NCBI RefSeq assembly: GCF_024345475.1
Contig: NZ_JAGQBE010000013.1
Coordinates: 1 to 53,464 of the forward strand
Length of the DNA stretch: 53,464 bases
DNA from: Cyanobium sp. T1B-Tous
Lineage (GTDB): Bacteria > Cyanobacteriota > Cyanobacteriia > PCC-6307 > Cyanobiaceae
Direction of reading: 5' to 3'
The notes beneath the pieces were generated by a model. That model was not told the origin of the DNA. It searched no databases and was given only the letters and a program-made list of their open reading frames with translations. Below, in pieces: positions 17,717-26,101 of the stretch (positions are counted from its first letter, which is position 1; each line of letters starts with the position of its first letter). The translations under genes and the position numbers were made by a program.

Positions 17717-19021
17717 ATGGGGTCCTGTCCGTTGGCCAGCAGCCACCCCGCCATCGTGCTGATCGACGGCAACAACTTCTACGCCTCCTGTGAAGCGGTG
17801 ATGGATCCGGCCGTGCTGGGCCGACCGCTGGTGGTGCTCTCCAACAACGACGGCTGCATCGTGTCGCGCAGCGCCGAGGCGCGAGCCCTCGGCATTCGCA
17901 TGGGCCAGCCCTACTTCCAGGTGCGACGGGATCTGGAGCGCCAGGGCGTGGTGGTGCGCAGCTCCAACTACACCCTCTACGCCGACATGAGCCAACGGCT
18001 GATGGCCACCCTGGAACCCTGGGTGGAAGCCCTGGAGATCTACTCGATCGATGAGGCCTTTGGCCGATTGGGACGACCGGCCGGCAACGGCGACCTGAGC
18101 GGCTGGGGCCAGCAGCTGCGGCACCACGTGCTGTGCCAGCTCGGGCTGCCGGTAGCCGTGGGCATCGGTCCGAGCAAGGTGCTGGCCAAGCTCGCCAACA
18201 GAGTTGCCAAGACGACCCCGGCACGCAACGGCGTCTTCGACATCGGCAGCATCCCCGACCCTGATCCCTACCTCGAAGCGATCGCCGTCGAAGAGGTCTG
18301 GGGCATCGGCCGCCAGCTCTCCCGCTGGTGCCGGCTGAGAGGCATCAGCCATGCCCGCGCCCTGCGGGACATGCCCACCGGAGAGCTGCGGCGGCGCTGC
18401 GGCGTCGTGGGCGTGCGCCTGCAGCAGGAATTGCGCGGCCATGCCTGTCTGCCGCTCGAGTTGGTGCCGGCTGCAAAGCGGGAAACCTGCGTCAGCCGCA
18501 GCTTCAGCCAGCCCATCACCACCCAAGCCGAGCTGAAAGAGGCGATCGCCACCTACCTGAGCCGGGCGGCGGAGAAGTTGCGGCGGCAACGGCAACGGGC
18601 CGGCGCCATCACGGTGTTTGTGCGCAGCAGCCCCTTCAACGGCACCAGCTTCTACAGCAACAGCGCCACCGTGAGCCTGCCCCTGGCCAGCAATGACACG
18701 GCCGTGCTGCTGGCGGCAGCCCTGCCCCTGGTGCCGCAGCTGTTCCGCCCCCACAAGCCCCTGCAGAAGGCCGGCGTGCTGCTGCAGGCCCTGCAGAGCA
18801 CCACGACCCTGCAGCACCACCTGCTGCTGCCGCTACCCGAGGAACAGCAACACCGTCGTGAGGCCCTGATGGCCGCGATCGATGCTCTCAACCGGCGCTA
18901 TGGCAGCGGCACCGTGCAATGGGCCGCGGCCGGGCTGCACACTCCCTGGCGGATGCGGCGCTCACGCCTATCGCGGTCAACCACCACCCAGCTGGACGCC
19001 ATCCCGGTGGTGCAGGCCTGA
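17717..19021 (+). CDS. umuC: DNA polymerase V catalytic subunit UmuC (Y family)
   Basis: The 434-aa product has the Y-family catalytic motifs LIDGNNFYASCEAV (Asp17) and YSIDEAFG (Asp112-Glu113). The fingers NNDGCIVSRSAEARALG, the thumb segment GIGPSKVLAKLAN and a little-finger region follow, with the UmuC-type C-terminus. It performs translesion synthesis past DNA damage and is mutagenic. It is cotranscribed with umuD, probably under LexA control. Its 3' end faces the 115-aa minus-strand gene. Confidence 0.95.
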   Translation: MGSCPLASSHPAIVLIDGNNFYASCEAVMDPAVLGRPLVVLSNNDGCIVSRSAEARALGIRMGQPYFQVRRDLERQGVVVRSSNYTLYADMSQRLMATLEPWVEALEIYSIDEAFGRLGRPAGNGDLSGWGQQLRHHVLCQLGLPVAVGIGPSKVLAKLANRVAKTTPARNGVFDIGSIPDPDPYLEAIAVEEVWGIGRQLSRWCRLRGISHARALRDMPTGELRRRCGVVGVRLQQELRGHACLPLELVPAAKRETCVSRSFSQPITTQAELKEAIATYLSRAAEKLRRQRQRAGAITVFVRSSPFNGTSFYSNSATVSLPLASNDTAVLLAAALPLVPQLFRPHKPLQKAGVLLQALQSTTTLQHHLLLPLPEEQQHRREALMAAIDALNRRYGSGTVQWAAAGLHTPWRMRRSRLSRSTTTQLDAIPVVQA

Positions 19022-19040
19022 AGGGGCCCCAACCGGGAAC

Positions 19041-19388
19041 TCAGGCGAGCTCCTGCAGGGCGGCCTCGATCATGGCGGCCGTCACCGCAATGGTTTCCAG
19101 TTCGTCGGCATTGTCGAGGTAGGCCTCGAAGGAGGCATAGCGCCGCAGATGGGGCTGGGCCGCCGGCTCGGCACAGGCCTCGCTCCAGCAGATCCCATCG
19201 GATTGCTCGGATTGCACGGCGCGGAAAGCCGTCAGGGCTTCCTCGAGATCGCCACCATCGCCGATGGCCTCACCGTGCCAGAACGCCTCGAAAAACACCA
19301 TGGACCGGAACGGGGGCATGCCAGCTGCAAGCAGCGTATCGAGCTCTCCGGCAGGAGGAGTAGAAACAAGGGAATCAGGTTCTTCCAT
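19041..19388 (-). CDS. Hypothetical acidic protein (115 aa)
   Basis: No family is recognised. The protein is acidic and soluble, with a conserved-looking centre (PFRSMVFFEAFWHGEAIGDGGDLEEALTAF) and an alpha-helical C-terminus. The ATG is supported by an AGGGGAG ribosome site about nine bases upstream on the minus strand. This start shares the CCATGG at 19385-19390 with the divergent ICMT-like gene. It converges with umuC. Confidence 0.6.
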   Translation of the reverse strand: MEEPDSLVSTPPAGELDTLLAAGMPPFRSMVFFEAFWHGEAIGDGGDLEEALTAFRAVQSEQSDGICWSEACAEPAAQPHLRRYASFEAYLDNADELETIAVTAAMIEAALQELA

Positions 19389-20019
19389 GGGTCAAAACTC
19401 CCCTGCAGCAGGCAAAACCTGGTGGGAACGGCAGCGCACCGGACTGTCCAAAGTGGTGGCCGTGCTGATGTTCTCGGTGGTAGCCCTCACCCAGAGCCGC
19501 TGGGAACTGCAGCACGAGGACGTGGCCACCTTCCTCTACAGCGCAGGATTGGCCCTGGCTGCCATCGGAGCGGCGGGGCGGATCTGGTGCTCGTTCTTCA
19601 TCTCCGGCCGCAAGGACGGCCAGCTGGTGACGGAGGGTCCGTACTCGATCAGTCGCAATCCCCTCTACGTCTTCAGTGGCATCGGAATGCTGGGGGTTGG
19701 ACTCACCACGGAAACCCTCACCTACCCGCTGCTGTTTCTGTTGATCTTTGGCCTGTATTACCCCGGGATCATGGGCCGCGAGGAGCGGCGACTCGAAGAG
19801 CTGTTCGGTGACGCCTACCGCACCTACCGGCAGCGCGTACCGCGCTTCTGGCCCCAGCCTCGGCTCTATCGCGAACCAGCCAGCTGGAGCAGCAACCCGC
19901 GCCTGTTCCGTCGCCACATCCTGAGCGACATCTGGTTTGTGTGGATTGCCGCGATCATCGAGTTGGTGGAGGGATTCCGCAACATGGGTTGGCTCCCCCA
20001 CCTGGTGCAGCTCTGGTGA
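19387..20019 (+). CDS. Isoprenylcysteine carboxyl methyltransferase-like membrane protein
   Basis: The product of about 210 aa has several membrane helices and the ICMT/PEMT core: LVTEGPYSISRNPLYVFSGIG, then YYPGIMGREERRLEELFGDAYRTYRQRVPRFWP. This family binds SAM at the membrane face and methylates lipid-linked or small substrates; the bacterial substrate is unknown. ATG 19387 is used, but its codon overlaps the start of the opposite gene and the ribosome site is weak. A slightly later start near the first helix is possible. Confidence 0.83.
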   Translation: MGQNSPAAGKTWWERQRTGLSKVVAVLMFSVVALTQSRWELQHEDVATFLYSAGLALAAIGAAGRIWCSFFISGRKDGQLVTEGPYSISRNPLYVFSGIGMLGVGLTTETLTYPLLFLLIFGLYYPGIMGREERRLEELFGDAYRTYRQRVPRFWPQPRLYREPASWSSNPRLFRRHILSDIWFVWIAAIIELVEGFRNMGWLPHLVQLW

Positions 20020-20038
20020 GCTCACCAGCGGGCGTCAC

Positions 20039-20323
20039 TCACCACCAGTCATCCCAGAAGGGGCCGCCGAAACCGTCATCAAACGCAGGCTCAACGGTCC
20101 AGGTGGGGGGTGGTCCACCAGCCATCGGCGGTTTGGGGGGGCCGGAGAGCGTTTCCGCGTTGATGCCGGGAATCGGCAGGGGCTCACACGGGCACAGGCA
20201 GGCACCATCGGGGCCCATCTGGCCGACGGTGGGCTCGGCACAGCCGCAGGAACATCCCTGGGCCAAGCCAGCGGGGGGAGCCATCAGGCAGAGCAGGGCC
20301 AGGCAAGGGGCGAAACCACCCAT
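20039..20323 (-). CDS. Small secreted protein with twin CxCxC motifs
   Basis: The 94-aa product starts MGGFAPCLALLCLMAPP, a signal peptide with probable cleavage near GLA/QG at about residue 21. The mature N-terminus carries two CxCxC clusters (Cys24/26/28 and Cys42/44/46) with 13 residues between them. A Pro/Gly-rich stretch and the aromatic acidic tail FWDDWW follow. Clusters of this kind suggest metal binding or disulfides, but no family is recognised. Met 20347 would add eight residues. It lies downstream of dnaG on the same strand and converges with the ICMT-like gene. Confidence 0.62.
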   Translation of the reverse strand: MGGFAPCLALLCLMAPPAGLAQGCSCGCAEPTVGQMGPDGACLCPCEPLPIPGINAETLSGPPKPPMAGGPPPTWTVEPAFDDGFGGPFWDDWW

Positions 20324-20401
20324 GGGGTGAACGGAGGGCAGGGGCATCGAATCGAACTGGGTGGGAGGGCAACAGGCTGAAACGGGAAGCGGGCGCTGCG
20401 C

Positions 20402-22480
20402 TCAGGCGGCCGGTTGGGCCATCACCTCCCCATAGCCGGCACAGCGCTGGGAATCGAGGTGCTCCAGGTGCTTGCGCTCGTTGTAGTAGAGCTCCTGAAA
20501 GCGCAGGGCATCGCCATTGAGCTCGGCGAAGAGGGCCTCGATCCGCGCTTCCATGTCGCTCACCGGAGCCAGGCCTGAGGGCGTGGCCCGGGCCTCCTGC
20601 CGTTCCTCATCCAGCAGCCGGGCGATGCAGCGCTCCAGGGTTTCGAGCCGTTGACTGCCCCAGGCATCCAGCAGGTGCCGGCAGCGCTTGACACTCTTCT
20701 GCCGTTCCAGGGCGGCCGTGGCGCCGCGCAACTGGAGCAGGGGCTGGCTGAGGGCCATCCGCTGCAGTTCACTCGGCTCCAGCAGGGGGGTCAGCCGGCC
20801 GAGCAGGGCGCTCTGCTCCACCACCAGCAGGTCGGCCAACAACCGGGGCAGGTCAAGATCCGCCAGCTCGAGGCCAGGGTCGCTGCCCCGGTTGATCGCC
20901 TCCAGCCGACCAACGCCCAGGTTGTCCTCCTCCAGGGAACTGATCGAGGCCCAGAGCAGGCGATGGTGCTGCAGGGCGAAGTCATCCAGTTCCCGCTGGC
21001 GCAGCTCCACCCGGATCGCGGTGCGATGGGTGGGGCAATGGAGGTAGAGCCGCAGTAACTCCGCCTCAGCCCGCTCCCGCAGGCCCGCCTCGCCGGGCTG
21101 CTCCCACTTCTGGGAGCGCCCATGCCAACGCTGGCCCTTCACCTGCTGGCGCAGGTCATCTTCGAGCTGGATCGCCAGCCGGGCCTGGCCACCGCTCAGC
21201 CGTTCGGCCACCCGCTGGAGGTAGTGGCTGCGCACGGCGCTCTGGGGCAGCTTGCCGAGCAGGGACACCAGGGCCGTCACCGCCTGCTGGAACTGGTCGG
21301 CTCGGGCCAGATCGCGCCCTTCGAGCACCTGCTCCATCTGCCAATCGAGCCAGAGGGGGGCCTGATCAAGCAGGGAGCGGTACTCACCGGCACCGTGCTG
21401 CTGCAGGAACTCGTCGGGGTCCTTACCGGCCGGCAGGTGCAGCACCCGCAGTTCGAGCTGGCCCTGCAGGGCCAGCTGCTCCACCTCACCGATGGCGCGC
21501 TGGGCGGCGCGCACCCCGGCGCCATCGCTGTCGAAGTTGAGGATCAGCCGCCGGCTCTCGCAGCAGCGGCAGAGCTGGGTGATCTGCTGGCTGCTGAGTG
21601 CCGTGCCCAGGGCCGCCACCGCATTGGTGATGCCCGCGGCATGGAGGGCGATCACGTCGAAATAGCCCTCCACCACCACAGCCCGGTCGTCCTTGCGGAT
21701 GGCCGTGCTGGCCTTGTCGAGCCCGAACAGGTGTTTGCCCTTCTCAAACACCTCCGTCTCCGGCGAGTTGAGATATTTGGGCTCGCCGCCATCGAGGCTG
21801 CGGCCGCCGAAGCCGATCACCCGGCCCTGGCGATCCTTAATGGGCACCATCACCCGAGCGCGGAAGCGGTCGTAGAAGCCGTCACCGCCCTTGCGGGGCA
21901 CCACCAGGCCGGCCGCCTCCAACAGCTCCGGCCCCAGCCCCTCCACCTGCTGCAGGTGGGAGAGCAGGCCATCCCAGCGATCGGGGGCAAAGCCGAGCTC
22001 AAAGGCCTCGAGGGTGGCCTCACTCAGGCCGCGGCTGTCGCGCAGGTAGGCCAGGGCTGCGGCTCCCTCGGCGGAGCGGAGCTGGCTGCGAAACCAGCCC
22101 GCCGCCAGGGTGAGCACGCGGTGCAGCTGCTCGCGGCGGGAAAGCTGTTTGCGCAGCCGTTCCTGCTGGGGGCCGTCGAGGGTTTCGATCGGCAGCTGGT
22201 ATTTGCGCGCGAGCTCCAGCACCACATCGCTGAAGCTCTGGCGCTGGTGCTCCATCAGGAACTTGATGGCATTGCCCCCCGCCCCGCAGGAGAAGCAGTA
22301 GTAGAACTGCTTGGCCGGGGACACCGTCATCGACGGTGACGTGTCGTCGTGGAAGGGACAGATGCCGACGTACTCCCGACCCTTTTTCTTGAGCACCACG
22401 TGCTCGCCCACCACATCGACGATGTCGGCGCGCTCCTTGACGGCCTCGATCGTGCGGGGGTGGAGACGCGGCAGGCTCAA
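20402..22480 (-). CDS. dnaG: DNA primase
   Basis: The 692-aa product has the N-terminal CHC2 zinc finger (Cys41, His44, Cys62, Cys65), a catalytic core and a Toprim domain with VVVEGYFDVIALHAAG and later LNFDSDGAG. A C-terminal DnaB-binding region follows. It makes RNA primers at the replication fork. The start (MSLPRLHPRTIEAVKERADIV) is standard for the family. The gene is divergent from the EamA transporter, with only 17 bases between the proposed start codons. Confidence 0.96.
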   Translation of the reverse strand: MSLPRLHPRTIEAVKERADIVDVVGEHVVLKKKGREYVGICPFHDDTSPSMTVSPAKQFYYCFSCGAGGNAIKFLMEHQRQSFSDVVLELARKYQLPIETLDGPQQERLRKQLSRREQLHRVLTLAAGWFRSQLRSAEGAAALAYLRDSRGLSEATLEAFELGFAPDRWDGLLSHLQQVEGLGPELLEAAGLVVPRKGGDGFYDRFRARVMVPIKDRQGRVIGFGGRSLDGGEPKYLNSPETEVFEKGKHLFGLDKASTAIRKDDRAVVVEGYFDVIALHAAGITNAVAALGTALSSQQITQLCRCCESRRLILNFDSDGAGVRAAQRAIGEVEQLALQGQLELRVLHLPAGKDPDEFLQQHGAGEYRSLLDQAPLWLDWQMEQVLEGRDLARADQFQQAVTALVSLLGKLPQSAVRSHYLQRVAERLSGGQARLAIQLEDDLRQQVKGQRWHGRSQKWEQPGEAGLRERAEAELLRLYLHCPTHRTAIRVELRQRELDDFALQHHRLLWASISSLEEDNLGVGRLEAINRGSDPGLELADLDLPRLLADLLVVEQSALLGRLTPLLEPSELQRMALSQPLLQLRGATAALERQKSVKRCRHLLDAWGSQRLETLERCIARLLDEERQEARATPSGLAPVSDMEARIEALFAELNGDALRFQELYYNERKHLEHLDSQRCAGYGEVMAQPAA

Positions 22481-22497
22481 GGGACGGGGAGGCGGTG

Positions 22498-23376
22498 GTG
22501 GGCACTGAAGCGACGCTTGATTCTGACGGGGGCCGGCGTGCCGTGCTGGGGATGGTGGCCAGCGCCCTGAGTTTCTCCCTGATGGGGGTGTGCGTGAAAC
22601 AGGTGGGCGGGCGTATCCCCGCTGCCGAGGTGGTCCTGGCCCGGGCGATTGTCAGCGTGGCCCTGAGCTGGTGGCTGCTGCGCCGCGCCGGAGTGCCGCC
22701 CTGGGGGCAGCGGCGCGGACTGCTGGTGTGGCGCGGGGTGATCGGTACGGCCGCCCTGCTCTGTGTGTATGCGGCCCTGGCGGCCCTACCCCTGGCCTCC
22801 GCCACGGTGCTGCAGTACCTCTACCCCCCGTTCACCGCCCTGCTGGCCTGGTTGATGCTGGGGGAGCGCATCGGCAAGCGGGTGCTGGCCGCCATGGCCC
22901 TCGGTTGGGCCGGGGTCTTGCTGGTGGCCCAGCCCGGCAGCAGCATGGCCCTCGCCTGGCAGCCGGTGCTGATCGCCGTGGCAGGGGCCCTGTTCACGGC
23001 CCTGGCCTACGTGAGTGTGCGCTCCCTCGGCCAGAGCGAGCATCCCCTGGTGATCGTGTTCTATTTCCCGCTCGTGGCCCTGCCCTTGAGCCTGCCGCTG
23101 GTGGCGCTCCATCCGGTGCTGCCGACCCCTGGGGAGGTGGCCTGGCTGATTGGGGTGGGGGTGTTCACCCAGCTGGGCCAGGTGTACCTCACCCGCAGCC
23201 TCACGGCCCTGCCGGCGGCCCGGGCCACGGCGATCAGCTATGTGCAGGTGGTGTTCGCGGGGGGCTGGGGTTGGCTGCTGTTCGGAGAGACCATCGATGG
23301 AGCCACGATCGCCGGCGCAGCACTGGTGTTGGCGGCCACCCTGGTGAGCCTCAGTCACCGCCAGCCGGTGCGCTGA
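22498..23376 (+). CDS. EamA/DMT superfamily transporter
   Basis: The product of about 292 aa has ten hydrophobic segments in two EamA repeats. Landmarks are VVLARAIVSVALSWWLLRR, ATVLQYLYPPFTALLAWLMLGERI and, in the second half, AISYVQVVFAGGWGWLLFGETI. Members export amino acids, nucleotides or other small molecules; the substrate cannot be told here. Two tandem GTG codons at 22495 and 22498 are the candidate starts, with a GGGGAGG ribosome-like site just before them. Its end overlaps the convergent gene at 23351 by 26 bases. Confidence 0.88.
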   Translation: MGTEATLDSDGGRRAVLGMVASALSFSLMGVCVKQVGGRIPAAEVVLARAIVSVALSWWLLRRAGVPPWGQRRGLLVWRGVIGTAALLCVYAALAALPLASATVLQYLYPPFTALLAWLMLGERIGKRVLAAMALGWAGVLLVAQPGSSMALAWQPVLIAVAGALFTALAYVSVRSLGQSEHPLVIVFYFPLVALPLSLPLVALHPVLPTPGEVAWLIGVGVFTQLGQVYLTRSLTALPAARATAISYVQVVFAGGWGWLLFGETIDGATIAGAALVLAATLVSLSHRQPVR

Positions 23377-23794
23377 TCTGCTCGGCATGGGCCACCACCC
23401 GACGGCAAAACTCCAGCAGCTCCTCCGGGGTCATGTCGTGCTTGGCGTCGTTGGTGCGCCAGGCGCAGATCACAAAATTGGGCTCGGGACTCCCCGAGGG
23501 TTGACTGGGAGTGGGAAGCAGCGCGAACCGTCGCTTGTGTTCCGCGCCGCCGGCTTCAGCCTGCTTGGGGTCATAGCTGCCGATCAGGTGCCAGTCGAGT
23601 TGTTCACCGGTCCAGTGGTCGCGGCCGCCTGAGGCCAGCACGGCCTGGTGAATGGCGAGCCGGTACTGCTGCACGTTGCCGCTACCACCGCGTTTCTGAT
23701 CGCGCTTGCACAGGGTGACCGCCTTGCGCTGCACCCAGCCCGGATAGGTGCGGGCCACGCTGTCGGGCAGCCAGGGCGGGGGGCTGGTCTCCAT
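23351..23794 (-). CDS. Conserved hypothetical protein, possibly HNH-like remnant
   Basis: The product of about 147 aa starts METSPPPWLPDSVARTYPGW. It contains DHWTGEQLDWHLIGSYD, EHKRRFALLPTPS and PNFVICAWRTNDAKHDMTPEELLEFCRRV. I have seen this layout in bacterial proteins in which the RFALLPT part is followed by an HNH-like VDH; that His is absent here, so nuclease activity is doubtful. The assignment is from memory and tentative. It is soluble and convergent with the EamA gene; an alternative start is Met 23821. Confidence 0.62.
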   Translation of the reverse strand: METSPPPWLPDSVARTYPGWVQRKAVTLCKRDQKRGGSGNVQQYRLAIHQAVLASGGRDHWTGEQLDWHLIGSYDPKQAEAGGAEHKRRFALLPTPSQPSGSPEPNFVICAWRTNDAKHDMTPEELLEFCRRVVAHAEQISAPAGGD

Positions 23795-23881
23795 GGCCTG
23801 AGTCTTGCGGTTCACCGCCAACCTGGCCAGCCCTGGGCTTCCGGCCTAGAACGCAAGCAACGACCGTTCTGGAGCGATCCC

Positions 23882-24124
23882 ATGCGCCATGCCGTTCTGC
23901 TGCCAGCGCTGTTGGCGGCGATGTCAGGGCTCCTAGCCCTGCCCTGCCGGGCAGGCGGCGCCATCGGGCAATCGAACGTGAGCCAGGCGGAAGCGATCCG
24001 CAGTGCCACGGTGGGCATGCTGCCCGGAGAGGTGATCACCTCCAGCAACTGCACCGAAAACATGGTGGATGGCATCACGCTGTACAGCTGCGAGGTGCAG
24101 TGGGGAGCACCACCGGCCCCCTGA
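23882..24124 (+). CDS. Small secreted protein with two cysteines (paralogue of 13092)
   Basis: The 80-aa product starts MRHAVLLPALLAAMSGLLAL, a clear signal peptide with cleavage near CRAGG. The mature part has QSN at 30-32, MLPGE, Cys57 and YSC with Cys70, ending WGAPPAP. The pattern is shared with the protein at 13092, with the Cys pair 12 rather than 13 residues apart. A GGAG ribosome site lies seven bases before the ATG and a TAGAAC at 23847 is a possible -10. Function is unknown; a periplasmic or lumenal disulfide protein is a reasonable inference. Confidence 0.75.
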   Translation: MRHAVLLPALLAAMSGLLALPCRAGGAIGQSNVSQAEAIRSATVGMLPGEVITSSNCTENMVDGITLYSCEVQWGAPPAP

Positions 24125-24131
24125 ACCGAGA

Positions 24132-24623
24132 TCAGCCCTTGAGGGGGAGGGGGTCCGTGATCCAGGCCTGCACGCCGGGGCTGGCGGTGAGCGCATCGCC
24201 ACGGGGGCGGGCCAGGCGCCAGCTTTGGCCCCGTTCCCCCCGCTCCAGGTAGAGCTCGAAGGGGCTGTCAACCCGAATCGGATCGCCGGCCAGACGCCAG
24301 TCGAACTGACCCACCACCCGCAGACCCTTCGCCTCGCCGATGGGCACCGACTCCTGCTGGGACACCCGCACCCGGCTCACCTCGGGGGTTCCACCGGAGT
24401 CCAGGGCGAGGGCCTCGGCAATGGCCCCCTGGGTGAGCTGGATCTGCAGCTCCAGGGCCTGCAGCAACACGGAACGCGGCGGCTGACCGACGCCACTGCA
24501 TCCGGCCAGAGCCAGGGGCAACACCACCATCACGGGCAAGAGCCAGCCCAACAGCCGGCGCCACCAGACGGGAGTCCAGGTTGGGGGCGAATTGGGCTGG
24601 GCATCGCTGGGCAGGGCGGGCAC
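24132..24623 (-). CDS. Putative lipoprotein, cyanobacterial
   Basis: A hydrophobic stretch LLGWLLPVMVVLPLALAGC ends in a lipobox (LAGC) at about residue 42 from GTG 24623; TTG 24551 would give a shorter signal. The mature part contains SVLLQALELQIQLTQGAIAEAL, QFDWRLAGDPIRVDSPFELYLERGERG split by small residues, and a C-terminal WITDPLPLKG. It resembles a picocyanobacterial lipoprotein of unknown function. The gene is divergent from ruvA with 24 bases between starts, and its stop lies close to that of the secreted protein at 23882. Confidence 0.7.
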   Translation of the reverse strand: MPALPSDAQPNSPPTWTPVWWRRLLGWLLPVMVVLPLALAGCSGVGQPPRSVLLQALELQIQLTQGAIAEALALDSGGTPEVSRVRVSQQESVPIGEAKGLRVVGQFDWRLAGDPIRVDSPFELYLERGERGQSWRLARPRGDALTASPGVQAWITDPLPLKG

Positions 24624-24647
24624 GATGGGGAACCTTTCACTGCTCCC

Positions 24648-25295
24648 ATGATCGGCTGGCTGCAAGGGCAACTCACCCACCCCTGGCAGCAGGACAAACG
24701 GTTCGGCCTGATGCTGGTCTGCCAGGGGGTGGGCTACGACGTCCAGGTGACCCAGCGGCAATGGCAGCAACTGCCTGGGGAAGGCAGTGCCCTGAGCCTG
24801 CACATCCACCACGCCATCCGCGACGACGCCTGGCTGCTCTACGGGTTTGGCGAACGCCACGAGCGGGACCTGTTCCGCGAACTGGTGGCCGTGACGGGCG
24901 TGGGGCCCCAGATGGGCCTGGGCCTGCTCGGGGCGATGGACCCGGGGGAATTGGTGCAGGCGATCGTGCAGGCCGACCTGCGCCGCCTCTGCCAGGCACC
25001 CGGGGTGGGCAAGCGCACCGCCGAGCGACTGGCCGTGGAATTGCGCACCCGGCTGCAACAGCGGTTTCTTGGCCAGCTGGAGGAGCAGGAGGACTCAGAT
25101 CCCCTGGCAGACCTCTCCCTGCTGCCGGCCTCAGGCCGCGATGAGGTGCACCTCACCCTGGCGGCCCTGGGCTACGAAGCCCTGGAAATCCACCGCGCCC
25201 TACGGGCCGTGGCGGTGGGGAGCTTGGCGGCTGGGGCGCCCGCGGAAGACTGGATCCGGGAATGCCTGCGCTGGCTATCCCGCCAGGTCGCCTGA
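24648..25295 (+). CDS. ruvA: Holliday junction DNA helicase subunit RuvA
   Basis: The 215-aa product begins MIGWLQGQL, the usual RuvA start. It has the OB domain, then helix-hairpin-helix segments (LVAVTGVGPQMGLGLLG and LCQAPGVGKRTAERLAVEL) and the C-terminal domain III that contacts RuvB (ALGYEALEIHRALRAV). RuvA tetramers bind four-way junctions and direct RuvB-driven branch migration. The open frame extends upstream, but the family start is at 24648. Confidence 0.96.
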   Translation: MIGWLQGQLTHPWQQDKRFGLMLVCQGVGYDVQVTQRQWQQLPGEGSALSLHIHHAIRDDAWLLYGFGERHERDLFRELVAVTGVGPQMGLGLLGAMDPGELVQAIVQADLRRLCQAPGVGKRTAERLAVELRTRLQQRFLGQLEEQEDSDPLADLSLLPASGRDEVHLTLAALGYEALEIHRALRAVAVGSLAAGAPAEDWIRECLRWLSRQVA

Positions 25296-25321
25296 TCCGA
25301 TCCCCCCTGACCACTGGGCGG

Positions 25322-25327
25322 TATGGT
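25322..25327 (+). promoter_or_regulatory. Putative -10 element (TATGGT) for rpsO
   Basis: TATGGT matches four of six -10 positions and lies 64 bases before the rpsO ATG. It predicts an approximately 50-nt leader. S15 often represses its own mRNA through such a leader, but no particular structure was established here. Confidence 0.35.
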
Positions 25328-25385
25328 GGTCGCTTGCACCGTAGGTCCCCAGCCCGGGCCCAGCCTGCGCTTCACTCCCCAGCCC

Positions 25386-25655
25386 ATGCCGCTCACCACC
25401 ACCAAAAAGCAGGAACTGATCAACGGTCACCAGACCCACGGCACCGACACCGGCTCCGTGGAAGTGCAGGTGGCCATGCTCAGTGAGCGGATCAGCCAGC
25501 TGACGGGCCATCTCCAGAAGAACAAGCACGACTTCTCCTCCCGGCAGGGCCTGCTGAAGATGATCGGCCGCCGCAAGCGCCTGCTCGGCTACCTCAACGG
25601 CATCAGCAAGGAGCGCTACAGCGCCCTGATCGCCAAGCTCGGCATCCGCGGCTGA
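25386..25655 (+). CDS. rpsO: 30S ribosomal protein S15
   Basis: The 89-aa product has the full S15 signature: [38 protein letters not shown] and [12 protein letters not shown]-like [12 protein letters not shown]. It binds 16S rRNA at the central-domain junction and nucleates platform assembly. ATG 25386 gives the standard start [12 protein letters not shown]; the frame upstream is leader. The PAM68-like gene follows 11 bases later. Confidence 0.97.
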   Translation: MPLTTTKKQELINGHQTHGTDTGSVEVQVAMLSERISQLTGHLQKNKHDFSSRQGLLKMIGRRKRLLGYLNGISKERYSALIAKLGIRG

Positions 25656-25666
25656 CCGGAGCATTC

Positions 25667-26101
25667 ATGGCCGGCAAGGGCATTCAAGGTCGTGCTCCAG
25701 CCGGCAAGGCCAAGCGCCAACCACCGGGGCAACCCGCACGCCCCTCCGCCAAACAGCGCAGCACGGGGCAGCAGGTGATTCCTGATGCCGTCGCCAACCG
25801 CATGGCTCGGCGCATCGCCATTGGCACGGGCATCCCCACCGTGATGGGGATGGGCGTCTTTGTGGGCAGCTACCTCCTGGTGAGCCGTCAGATTGTGGAC
25901 GTCCCCACCGGAGTCACCCTGGCGGCATCAGGAGCCTGTTTTTTTCTGGGCGTGATGGGCCTGAGTTTCGGCGTCCTCTCCGCCAGCTGGGAAGACAAGC
26001 CAGGAACCCTGCTTGGCACCGAGCAGATCGGCGTGAACATCAGCCGGCTGCGCAGCTCGATCAAGAGCATGCGCAATGGCGGCAATGGCCCCCAGGCCTG
26101 A
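25667..26101 (+). CDS. PAM68-like (DUF3464) photosystem II assembly protein
   Basis: The 144-aa product has a basic, disordered start, then RMARRIAIGTGIPTVMGMGVF and two membrane helices, with the conserved end LGTEQIGVNISRLRSSIKSM. This matches the PAM68/DUF3464 family, whose plant and cyanobacterial members assist early photosystem II (CP47) assembly in thylakoids. It lies directly after rpsO, as seen in other cyanobacteria, and its stop abuts that of the convergent dnaE. Confidence 0.88.
   Translation: MAGKGIQGRAPAGKAKRQPPGQPARPSAKQRSTGQQVIPDAVANRMARRIAIGTGIPTVMGMGVFVGSYLLVSRQIVDVPTGVTLAASGACFFLGVMGLSFGVLSASWEDKPGTLLGTEQIGVNISRLRSSIKSMRNGGNGPQA

Noticed and set aside
21122-22339. 405-codon open frame opposite dnaG
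   Set aside because: Shadow of dnaG; no domain, and dnaG is certain.
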